64,000 bases of DNA from Berkiella_A sp963976875 (lineage in GTDB: Bacteria; Pseudomonadota; Gammaproteobacteria; Berkiellales; Berkiellaceae), in NCBI GenBank assembly GCA_963976875.1, contig CAXBML010000012.1:28489-92488 (forward strand), read 5' to 3'. The notes under the pieces are model-generated. The model had not been told where the DNA came from. It worked only from the letters and a program-made list of their open reading frames with translations, and made no database searches. Positions 56,008 through 64,000 of the stretch are shown piece after piece. The stretch's first letter is position 1. Every line of letters begins with the position of its first letter. Made by a program: the position numbers and the translations under genes.

Positions 56008-59000
56008 TTACGCTAAGAGATCCACATTTTGATTCTGCAATTGCATGCTCATATCATTCATGGCGGTATCATGCTGGATGGTCACATCCGCACTGTCTGG
56101 CGCAACCACTGCATCGCTACTACCTTGTACAGGCACTTCCGCATCAATGGGGCTGTTATCTTCGATGATAGGTGTTTCTGCTATGATATCAACATATTTC
56201 AAAGAGACGTCATAAGCACCTAAGTTAGAACCATCTTGGTGATGAATTTGACTCATACCATGAATGGTATTGCCGTTTAGATTTTGAATTTCATTATCAG
56301 TCAATAAATCTAAACTTTCAAAACCCAAATCATCTAGTGAAAAGAATTCACCGCTTTCTGATATGCCATTGGTATTTTTGTCCTGCCAGATACCAAATTG
56401 TGACCAACCATCGTCGTCTTTGGTTAGTGCATTATCGCCGTTGGTATCAAATACATTGCGTACAGCTTCCATATCGGTTTTGGCGGTGTCATCCCATTGA
56501 GTGAAAACAAACTCTTTGGCTTCAGTCACTTGGCCGTCACCTTGCATATCAAAGACTAAGATGCCGTCATTAGGGCCTACCCAGCTGGTTTGTTCTTTGT
56601 CACCATCGTTGTTTATGTCGTATTGAATACCCTCTGCAGACGTACTCAGGGCAATACTGCCATCGCCATCCATATCGATGATGACTGGGGCAATGCCATC
56701 AATAACAATAGAAAACTGCGCTGCACTGGTATCATTTAAATTCGTAATCAAACTGTAATCGAATGTCTCGGTCACATCACTTTGTAATAAAGATAATGGT
56801 GCCGTGTAACTAAAGGCACCATTTGATTGAACGGTTAATGTAGCACCCAAGTCTGTTGTGAATGTGAAAGCCCCACCATTGGGGACATTATTTATTGTAG
56901 GGTCGCCAACTTGGCTAAAACTGCTTACAGTAAAGCTCGTAGCACTGCCCAGAGAATCGGCGCCGTTCAGTGGGTCAACATCAGTAAGTATGTTACCGGT
57001 GATGGTTTGTGTGCCTGTTAATACAACATCATCAAAGTCCGTTAATGCGACATTGGGCTCTAGTACCAATGGTGTATCCGTTGGATTAGCAATAGGCTCT
57101 AATGCACCAGCAACCACCGAACCACCAATTGCGATTGCAACGGCATTGGTATCATATGTGTCTAAAGCATTCTGCCAATCTGTTAGAATGTTAGGCAGAG
57201 CTGCTTGCGAACCAATAGGTCCATAAATAGGTTGTCCATCAGCAATAAAGTAAAGAATATTCTGCTCACCCATCACAAACATATCATTGTTTAAATCAGT
57301 ATCATTTAGAGTATCTAAACCATATTGCATGGCGCCATCATAATATTCTGCGCCAAGTGCATTAAATGTATTAATATAGGACTTAGCATCAAATGCTGCA
57401 GTAGACGAATTATAATGCAATGCATTAAAGCTTGAGAATAGTTCATCGCTACCTGGTGTAGTATAAGAAGCAGAAGGTGTGGGTATCACCCAAATATCCA
57501 GATCAGATGTTAGACTATTTAGAGTATCAATCAAGCCACCTGTGCCGGCAAGAGTTTGCTGTAAGATCTCTATTCTTGTCTGTGTACCACCAGAAGGGGT
57601 AAGAGCCATCGACCCTGAAATATCTAACATCAGAGTCAAATTCACTGGCGGAGCTACTGCTGCAAAGTTATAGCTATTATTCTGTGCTTGTGGGGAAACA
57701 GACAAATCATTAAAATCTATCTCAAAAGTCGCTGTATCTCCACCTGTGCTACCGGCTATGACATAAGTTCCAGTCACTTTAGCACCGTCTGCTGCCATAC
57801 GCTCAAATTCGCCAGCAGCTTGCTCTTCGAAAACCAAATCACCATTCGCTTCCAAGGAAACATTAATTTCATAACCAATAACAATTGGTGGACTAGAAGG
57901 TATGGGAATAAATTCTGCTAAAAATGCTTGCCCGTTCAAATTAATATTATCTACGCTCTGGACGATGACATCAAATGAATCAATCAAATGTACCCACTCA
58001 AGTCCTACACCTTGCGCGCCTCCTAATGTATCATTGCCAAACAGATTTATGGTGTATGTTTGATTTGAACCAAAGTCACCATCTGCTTCAACAGTGGCGG
58101 TATCATTCACCGCAATCGGTGACGCAGGCAGACCTGAGCTATCAACCCCATTTATAACAATTTCAAATTGATCTGAATCATTACCACTTGCGTTAGTTAT
58201 TTCGTAGTTAAAAGTTTCTGTTTGATTATTTTGCAGTACCGTTAAAGGCGCTTCATAAGTAAAGCTACCATCTGCTAATAAAACTAAAGTTGACCCGTTT
58301 AATGTTGTAAAAGGATTACCTGGTGTCCATGTATTGCTATTTCCTGCTTGTGAAAAACTTGTAACCGTCACAGCCCCACCGTTTCCTTCTCCATCATTGT
58401 CTACGATATTGCCTGAAATTTGCTGGGTATTACTTAAGAGCAAGTTTGACAAGTTACTATAGGTTGCATCTGCTTGTAAAACTGGCGGGACATCACTCGG
58501 ATTGGCTATATCAGTCAAAGCGGGAATAGCTGCTCCTGTTCCTGTGATATCAACCACAATTGAATTAACTGGCTCTGACTCTGGAGTTGAGTCAAAATTA
58601 TAGTCAACCAACGCATTCTGCCATTCAACAGAGTCAAATGTCCCAGCCGTGGGCACGCCATCTGAAATCCAATAAAGTAGATTTTCTTCCGCTGGATTAA
58701 ATATCGAGAACCGATTAAGTGACTCGTCTGCTCCCAACTCATAGTTTGTGACAGAGGGTAGATTACTCGCATCAGTATTTGTGGTACTATATAATTCTGA
58801 ATAAATATAACTTTTGGCAGCATCAGCATTGGTTGTGCTGAAAAACACATCGCTAGTAGCTGCCCCACCAAACAAAACAACACTGATATCTAAGTTAGGT
58901 GTCAATGACGCCATCACATCGATCAAGCCTTCATCACCCGCAACAAGATTTCGCAACAAATTTAATTTACTTGGATTATTTAAGTCAACTAAGTTTTCAT

Positions 59001-62000
59001 CAGGTTGCAGAAACATCGAGCTTGAGTAATCTAAGGTGAATATAACATTCAAGGGGTCCGCTGCTAATGCAAAGTTGAAGCTATCAAAAATAGCATCTGG
59101 TGCTACAGGTACAAAGTCATCTAATCCATTAACAACAATATCAACAACTTGAGTAGTACCATCAATAGTTCCAACGACAAAGCTATCAGATAGCTGTTCA
59201 CCTGTATTTAAATTTTGAATAACTGGCAAACTATTGTTTAAATTATATTGCCAATCACCATTATTATTTATTGTAAATGTACCATAACCCATTTGACTTG
59301 TGCCGCTATTAGCTACAAAACTAGCCTCACCTGAATCTGGATCGGTGACAGTTAAAGTCCCACTATCAGTTAAAATTGTATCTTCCGTAACAACGCCAGA
59401 GTCATCGCCAGTAATTGTCGCTACATCATTCACCCCATTGATAGTAATCGTCACCGTAGTTGAGCTGCCGCCATTGAGCGTATAAGTAAATGAATCTGTG
59501 GCAGTTTCACCATCATTTAATGAATTAAAGGCATTGTTTTGATTATATACATACGATCCGTTTGACTGCATATTAACAGTTGCGCCAGAGCTAAGGATTA
59601 TGTTTGTGTTTAAGCCACCTCCATTTACACTGGTTACTTGCTTAGGACCACCATCCACATCGGTATCATTATTTAATACAGAGTTGGCAATAGGAACGGT
59701 TAATATCTGATCTTCATTCACAGTAGCTGAATCGGCATTTGCAACCGGGGGGTTATCCACACCATTAATTGTAATGTTGACAGTGACAGGATTACTCAAC
59801 GCACCGTTCTCATCTTTTGCTTGATAGGTAAAGCTATCGGTATCTGTTTGACTGGTATTTAAAGCATCAAACTGTCCATTTGGATCATAAGTATAAGACC
59901 CATTAGCATTAACGGTTAGCAACGCACCAGAAGAAAGTGTTATTTGATTTCCAACGTTCGATGCATTTCCATTGACTGTACCTACGGATAAAGTAGCCCC
60001 GTTATCAACGTCGCTATCATTTAAAAGTATTCCAGGACCATTTACTGTTAATACAGCATCTTCATTCACAGCATTTGAATCGCCAACAGCAACAGGCGCA
60101 TCATTCACCCCATTGATAGTAATCGTCACCGTGGCTGAGCTGCCGCCATTGAGCGTATAAGTAAATGAATCTGTGGCAGTTTCACCATCATTTAATGAAT
60201 TAAAGGCATTGTTTTGATTATATACATACGATCCGTTTGACTGCATATTAACAGTTGCGCCAGAGCTAAGGATTATGTTTGTGTTTAAGCCACCTCCATT
60301 TACACTGGTTACTTGCTTAGGACCACCATCCACATCGGTATCATTATTTAATACAGAGTTGGCAATAGGAACCGTTAATATCTGATCTTCATTTACAGCA
60401 GCTGAATCAGCATTTGCGACCGGGGGGTTATCCACGCCATTAATAGTAATCGTCACCGTGGTTGAGCTGCCACCATTGAGAGTATAGGTAAATGAATCTA
60501 TTGCGGTATTACCCACATTTAATGAATTAAAGGCACCATTTGGATTGTATACATACGAACCATCTGATTGCATATTAACAGTCGCGCCAGAACTAAGGCT
60601 TATATTGGTGTTTAAAGCGCCTCCATTCACGCTTATCACTCGCTTAAGTCCACCATCTGAATCCGTATCGTTATTTAATACTGAGTTTACAACAGGAACA
60701 ATTAGTGCTTGATCTTCATTTGTTATACCGGAGTCTGGTGTCGCAACAGGATCATCTTCACCCTCTACGCCATCAATCAGTATCTCAAACTGCGCAGCAC
60801 TCGTATCAAGTAAATCTGTAATTAAGCTGTAGTTAAAAGTCTCGACTACATCGTCTTGTAATAGAGAAAGGGGCGCAGTGTAACTAAAGTCACCATTTAA
60901 TTGGACGGTTAACGTAGCACCTAAGTCTGTTGTAAAAGCCGCACCAATGGTGCCATTAACAATAGGCGCACCGGTTTGGCTAAAACTGTTTATGGTGTAG
61001 CTCGTTGCAGTACCAAGAAAATCATCATTCAGAATATTGCCGGTAATGGTTTGCGTAGCAGTCAATAATAGATCATTAAAATCTGTTAATGCGCCGTTAG
61101 GCTCTAGTACCAATGGTGTATCTGTTGGATTAGCAATAGGCTCTAACGCGCCAGCAACCTGCGACCCCCCAATAGCGACTGCTACTGCATCGGCATTATA
61201 TGTGGTTAAAGCATTTTGCCAATCACTCACTAAATTAGGATTTTGCACCACTGCACCAGGAGCAGTAGCAGAAGGATCATTTCCCAATTCACCAATCGCA
61301 CCAAAAACGGGCTGCCCGTCAGCAATAAAGTAAAGAATATTTTGCTCACCCATCACAAACATATCATTGTTTAAATCTGTATCATTTAGAGTATCTAAAC
61401 CATATTGCATAGCGCCATCGTAGTATTCATCGCCTGAAGCAATCAATGTGTTGATATAGTTGCTAGCATCTTGCGCAGAAACTGCATTATTGTAATACAT
61501 AGGATTAAAAGAACCATTACCGGCTGGAGAGGAAAGAGGATTTCCATTAATATCAAGCGGCGGGAATGCTGGTGATGGCGTTGGAATCACCCAAATATCC
61601 AAGTCACTGGTCAGCCCATTTAAAGTATCTATTAATGCACCCGGGGCTGTAAGAGTATCTTTTAGTGCTTGAATACGAGATCCACCCATAGAACCTGAAA
61701 TATCTAACATCAAGGTCAAATTCACTGGCGGAGCTTCTGCTCCAAAGTTATAGATATTATTCAGTGCTTGTGGGGGTTCAAATCCATCTACAAATACCAA
61801 TGAACTTGCAATACCCACCGAGGCTGAATCATTAGTGTTATCCGTATCCCCATCAGTGATGGTTTGTGTTTGTACAACTGAAATAAGATTATTATTGACC
61901 ATCGTCACTTCATCGCCCGCCACACTTCCGGCGGGTCTTTCAATTTCACGCTGTTGATCGAAAGTGACATTACCTGCGTTATCAATTAAGACTCTAAACA

Positions 62001-64000
62001 CAATATCATTTGTGCCACTCGTTCTGCCTTGAACTTCTTGAGTACCGTTGTTAAAGAGATTGACTACTTCGCCGGTTAATTCATCAACCAATCCACTACT
62101 CCCACCCAATGTAGACAAAGCATAAGTTTGTGTGATGTCGTTAGGGCCATCTCCGCCATAACTACTGGAAACAATATTAAATAAACTACTCGCATTACCC
62201 ACAGGGTCTAAACCAAACTCACCTGAATCAACTTCTAAGTCCGGTAGCACCGCACCACTTGCAGCTATATCAATCGCTGGGCCGTCATCTCCAAATACTA
62301 ACGTTTGACCGATATCAATGCTGGCATTACTGGTTGCACTGTCACCATCACCATCGACAATCACATCGGTACGGATGATTTGGATTAAATTAGGGTTACT
62401 TAATGACACCGTTTCATTTGTACTGGTTGTTGGATGCACAACTGCACGATTTTGGGTCAAGGCCACATCACCAGTACTGGTGTTAACCGCTAACGAGAAA
62501 ACTACATCGCTACCTACTCGACCTTCAACACTTGAGCCATTGAGAAATAATAATACTGCTTGATTGGTTGCAGTATCGATTAAGCCACTAGCCCCGCCTG
62601 GGTTATTTAAATTCAAAGCATAGCTTGTTGTGACACTACCGGCACCATCAGCACCATAATTAAAGGTTGAGCCAAAATTATTCGCAAAGCTGACAAATAC
62701 GGGGGCTGTATTAGGTACATCGGAGGATAATAATACATCTCCTTCTACACCTGAGGCTGTTGTGTTAATAGAGGGGCCATCATCTAGGAAAACAAATGAA
62801 CTTCCGATATTACGACTGGCACTGGCAACATCATCATCACCATCTACGATCGTCGCAGTTAAGGTAATCAAAGCTGAGTCCAAAGTTATCGAGTCATTGG
62901 AATTGGTGGTATCACTATGTACTAGAGCTCGGCTCTGATTCAGCGTAACCAAACCTGAATCAGCATTCACAGAAATTCTAAACACTTCACCACCCGTCGC
63001 GGATGTACCGATTATGTCAGCACCTGAAGCAGATAATATGACGGCCTCATTGGTTAAGGTATCGATCAAACCACTGCCGCCTGCATTAAGACTTAATGCA
63101 TAACTCAAGGCATCAGCATCTTGTGCATCATCATCATTGCTATCTTTAAAACCATCCGCTCCAAATACTGGGGTAAACAAGGTAGAAAACGATAAGCTGG
63201 CATCGGCGCCAAAATTACTTTCATCGACTGTTAAAGTGGGGATTGAACTTGCACTGGCCGTAATAGAAGGAGCATCATCTAAGAACACAAATGAACCCCC
63301 AATATTACGACTGACACTCGCGCTATCGCCATCGCCATCTTCCACTGTCGCAGTTAAGGTAATCAGATTAGCCGCATTTAAACTCACCGGCTCATTGGTG
63401 TTGTTTGTGTCACCATGCACTACCGCACGGCTTTGATTGAGTGTGACCAAGCCAGAATCGGCATTCACAGAAATTCTAAACACTTCGCCACCGGTAGCGG
63501 ACGTACCTAACACGACACCCCCGGAGACCGATAAAGTGACCGCTTCATCCGTGAGAGTATCCACCAGACCACTGGCACCTGGGTTAACCCCTAATACATA
63601 ACGCACCGCATCAGCGTCCTGTGCATCATCATTATTGCTATCTTTAAAACCATCCGCGCCAAATACTGGGGTAAACAAGGCTAAGAATGAGGCACTGGCA
63701 TCAGCACCGAAATTGCTTTCATCGACTGTTAAGGTTGGGATAGAAGCTGCACTTGCGGTAATGGCAGGCGCATCATCTAAGAACACAAATGAACCCCCAA
63801 TATTACGACTGACACTCGCGCTATCGCCATCGCCATCTTCCACTGTCGCAGTTAAGGTAATCAGATTAGCCGCATTTAAACTCACCGGCTCATTGGTGTT
63901 GTTTGTGTCACCATGCACTACCGCACGGCTTTGATTGAGTGTGACCAAGCCAGAATCGGCATTCACAGAAATTCTAAACACTTCGCCACCAGTAGCGGAC
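56008..64000 (-). CDS. Giant repetitive secreted/surface protein, 5' end cut by window edge
   Basis: The frame is open to the right edge and encodes at least 2660 residues; the upstream codons continue the repeat, so the real start is outside. Counting from 63981: about 1-600 are four or more T1SS-143-type (DUF5801) repeats (VFLDDAPSITAS, FGADGFKDSN); 745-1000, 1640-1850 and 2105-2330 are von Willebrand A-like domains with DISGS, DYSSS and DISGS metal sites; between them are VCBS/cadherin-like repeats (NEDQILTVPIANSVLNNDTD). The C-terminus has an EF-hand-like Asp/Asn-rich part (MDGDGSIAL, DTNGDNALTKDDDG). This architecture is typical of type I secreted adhesins; no RTX nonapeptide block or transporter genes are seen. 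Confidence 0.9.
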   Translation of the reverse strand, partial: SATGGEVFRISVNADSGLVTLNQSRAVVHGDTNNTNEPVSLNAANLITLTATVEDGDGDSASVSRNIGGSFVFLDDAPAITASAASIPTLTVDESNFGADASASFLALFTPVFGADGFKDSNNDDAQDADAVRYVLGVNPGASGLVDTLTDEAVTLSVSGGVVLGTSATGGEVFRISVNADSGLVTLNQSRAVVHGDTNNTNEPVSLNAANLITLTATVEDGDGDSASVSRNIGGSFVFLDDAPSITASASSIPTLTVDESNFGADASLSFSTLFTPVFGADGFKDSNDDDAQDADALSYALSLNAGGSGLIDTLTNEAVILSASGADIIGTSATGGEVFRISVNADSGLVTLNQSRALVHSDTTNSNDSITLDSALITLTATIVDGDDDVASASRNIGSSFVFLDDGPSINTTASGVEGDVLLSSDVPNTAPVFVSFANNFGSTFNYGADGAGSVTTSYALNLNNPGGASGLIDTATNQAVLLFLNGSSVEGRVGSDVVFSLAVNTSTGDVALTQNRAVVHPTTSTNETVSLSNPNLIQIIRTDVIVDGDGDSATSNASIDIGQTLVFGDDGPAIDIAASGAVLPDLEVDSGEFGLDPVGNASSLFNIVSSSYGGDGPNDITQTYALSTLGGSSGLVDELTGEVVNLFNNGTQEVQGRTSGTNDIVFRVLIDNAGNVTFDQQREIERPAGSVAGDEVTMVNNNLISVVQTQTITDGDTDNTNDSASVGIASSLVFVDGFEPPQALNNIYNFGAEAPPVNLTLMLDISGSMGGSRIQALKDTLTAPGALIDTLNGLTSDLDIWVIPTPSPAFPPLDINGNPLSSPAGNGSFNPMYYNNAVSAQDASNYINTLIASGDEYYDGAMQYGLDTLNDTDLNNDMFVMGEQNILYFIADGQPVFGAIGELGNDPSATAPGAVVQNPNLVSDWQNALTTYNADAVAVAIGGSQVAGALEPIANPTDTPLVLEPNGALTDFNDLLLTATQTITGNILNDDFLGTATSYTINSFSQTGAPIVNGTIGAAFTTDLGATLTVQLNGDFSYTAPLSLLQDDVVETFNYSLITDLLDTSAAQFEILIDGVEGEDDPVATPDSGITNEDQALIVPVVNSVLNNDTDSDGGLKRVISVNGGALNTNISLSSGATVNMQSDGSYVYNPNGAFNSLNVGNTAIDSFTYTLNGGSSTTVTITINGVDNPPVANADSAAVNEDQILTVPIANSVLNNDTDVDGGPKQVTSVNGGGLNTNIILSSGATVNMQSNGSYVYNQNNAFNSLNDGETATDSFTYTLNGGSSATVTITINGVNDAPVAVGDSNAVNEDAVLTVNGPGILLNDSDVDNGATLSVGTVNGNASNVGNQITLSSGALLTVNANGSYTYDPNGQFDALNTSQTDTDSFTYQAKDENGALSNPVTVNITINGVDNPPVANADSATVNEDQILTVPIANSVLNNDTDVDGGPKQVTSVNGGGLNTNIILSSGATVNMQSNGSYVYNQNNAFNSLNDGETATDSFTYTLNGGSSTTVTITINGVNDVATITGDDSGVVTEDTILTDSGTLTVTDPDSGEASFVANSGTSQMGYGTFTINNNGDWQYNLNNSLPVIQNLNTGEQLSDSFVVGTIDGTTQVVDIVVNGLDDFVPVAPDAIFDSFNFALAADPLNVIFTLDYSSSMFLQPDENLVDLNNPSKLNLLRNLVAGDEGLIDVMASLTPNLDISVVLFGGAATSDVFFSTTNADAAKSYIYSELYSTTNTDASNLPSVTNYELGADESLNRFSIFNPAEENLLYWISDGVPTAGTFDSVEWQNALVDYNFDSTPESEPVNSIVVDITGTGAAIPALTDIANPSDVPPVLQADATYSNLSNLLLSNTQQISGNIVDNDGEGNGGAVTVTSFSQAGNSNTWTPGNPFTTLNGSTLVLLADGSFTYEAPLTVLQNNQTETFNYEITNASGNDSDQFEIVINGVDSSGLPASPIAVNDTATVEADGDFGSNQTYTINLFGNDTLGGAQGVGLEWVHLIDSFDVIVQSVDNINLNGQAFLAEFIPIPSSPPIVIGYEINVSLEANGDLVFEEQAAGEFERMAADGAKVTGTYVIAGSTGGDTATFEIDFNDLSVSPQAQNNSYNFAAVAPPVNLTLMLDISGSMALTPSGGTQTRIEILQQTLAGTGGLIDTLNSLTSDLDIWVIPTPSASYTTPGSDELFSSFNALHYNSSTAAFDAKSYINTFNALGAEYYDGAMQYGLDTLNDTDLNNDMFVMGEQNILYFIADGQPIYGPIGSQAALPNILTDWQNALDTYDTNAVAIAIGGSVVAGALEPIANPTDTPLVLEPNVALTDFDDVVLTGTQTITGNILTDVDPLNGADSLGSATSFTVSSFSQVGDPTINNVPNGGAFTFTTDLGATLTVQSNGAFSYTAPLSLLQSDVTETFDYSLITNLNDTSAAQFSIVIDGIAPVIIDMDGDGSIALSTSAEGIQYDINNDGDKEQTSWVGPNDGILVFDMQGDGQVTEAKEFVFTQWDDTAKTDMEAVRNVFDTNGDNALTKDDDGWSQFGIWQDKNTNGISESGEFFSLDDLGFESLDLLTDNEIQNLNGNTIHGMSQIHHQDGSNLGAYDVSLKYVDIIAETPIIEDNSPIDAEVPVQGSSDAVVAPDSADVTIQHDTAMNDMSMQLQNQNVDLLA
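59425..60430 (-). repeat. Near-identical VCBS-type repeats inside the giant gene
   Basis: A block of about 320 bases at 59425-59745 recurs almost unchanged 675 bases further on at about 60100-60420 (for example the unit around TAATGAATTAAAGG and the segment with ATACATACGATCCG). Between them lies a more divergent copy, and another divergent copy follows at about 60430-60730. The near identity at DNA level points to recent duplication or gene conversion. Confidence 0.8.
63000..64000 (-). repeat. 498-bp tandem repeat in the giant gene
   Basis: Unit of 498 bases (166 residues). A stretch of more than 200 bases starting at about 63272 (from GCATCATCTAAGAACACAAA) is repeated with at most one or two changes starting at about 63770. 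Older, more diverged copies lie further left. The array continues past the window edge. Confidence 0.85.

Noticed and set aside
56008..57000. RTX nonapeptide (GGxGxDxL) block at the C-terminus of the giant protein
   Set aside because: Only scattered Asp/Asn-rich EF-hand-like segments are present; no run of nonapeptides is seen.
63137..63934. Plus-strand frames repeated in the right-hand part of the giant gene
   Set aside because: They recur with the 498-bp unit and simply mirror the repeat on the other strand.
59425..64000. CRISPR-like regular repeats
   Set aside because: The repeats are coding, hundreds of bases long and in frame; there are no short direct repeats with unique spacers and no cas genes.

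Overview
The window reads as chromosomal DNA of an AT-rich gammaproteobacterium. The gene content (HrpA with a DUF3418-type tail, a VpdC-sized patatin-like protein, ankyrin and TPR proteins, HDOD signalling, LuxR regulator, autotransporters, MacB/TolC-type export) suggests a Legionellales-like or other host-associated lineage. This placement is inferred from gene content and base composition only. I saw no rRNA, tRNA or CRISPR array.

Layout. 1-8754: hrpA (3' end cut by the window edge), an M61 peptidase and glpK on the minus strand, divergent from glpD. 8713-13973: a minus-strand operon of a TolC-like outer-membrane protein, a HlyD-type adaptor, an ABC ATPase, an FtsX/MacB-type permease and a YafJ-like glutamine amidotransferase. 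14039-19485: a YbaK-like/HDOD regulator, a structured 600-base gap, an unknown membrane protein and a large patatin-like phospholipase. 19879-25354: a tight plus-strand operon of two MFS transporters, a short MscS-like channel, a PBP4-type DD-peptidase and a membrane protein. 25491-30851: a small ankyrin protein, a degenerate Hpt protein, a KAS III plus thioesterase pair, a LuxR regulator and a GNAT-nitrilase fusion. 30995-35828: a palindromic mobile-looking repeat and two autotransporters. 36011-42998: a lipoprotein hydrolase coupled to bioF, DUF805, a TPR-sulfotransferase, an alpha/beta hydrolase and a DUF2975/YozG-like regulator pair.

The most interesting locus is 43052-45698: a 60-residue peptide with a double-glycine leader and an aromatic core containing F-A-R and W-T-R motifs, a radical SAM/SPASM maturase, and a secreted two-lobed aspartic-protease-like protein. 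It looks like a compact three-residue-cyclophane (triceptide, XYE/GRRM-like) RiPP cluster, with a 12-bp perfect hairpin between precursor and maturase. It has no dedicated exporter next to it.

The second is 46359-54092, an amidoligase system: alpha-E protein, circularly permuted ATP-grasp enzyme, a fusion of a class II amidotransferase-like domain with a transglutaminase, and a divergent transglutaminase-DUF2126 protein. In the fusion the N-terminal nucleophile position carries Ser instead of Cys.

54233-55655 is an AbiEi/AbiEii-type toxin-antitoxin pair. 56008 to the right edge is the 3' part of a giant repetitive surface or secreted protein with three von Willebrand A-like domains and nearly identical internal repeats.
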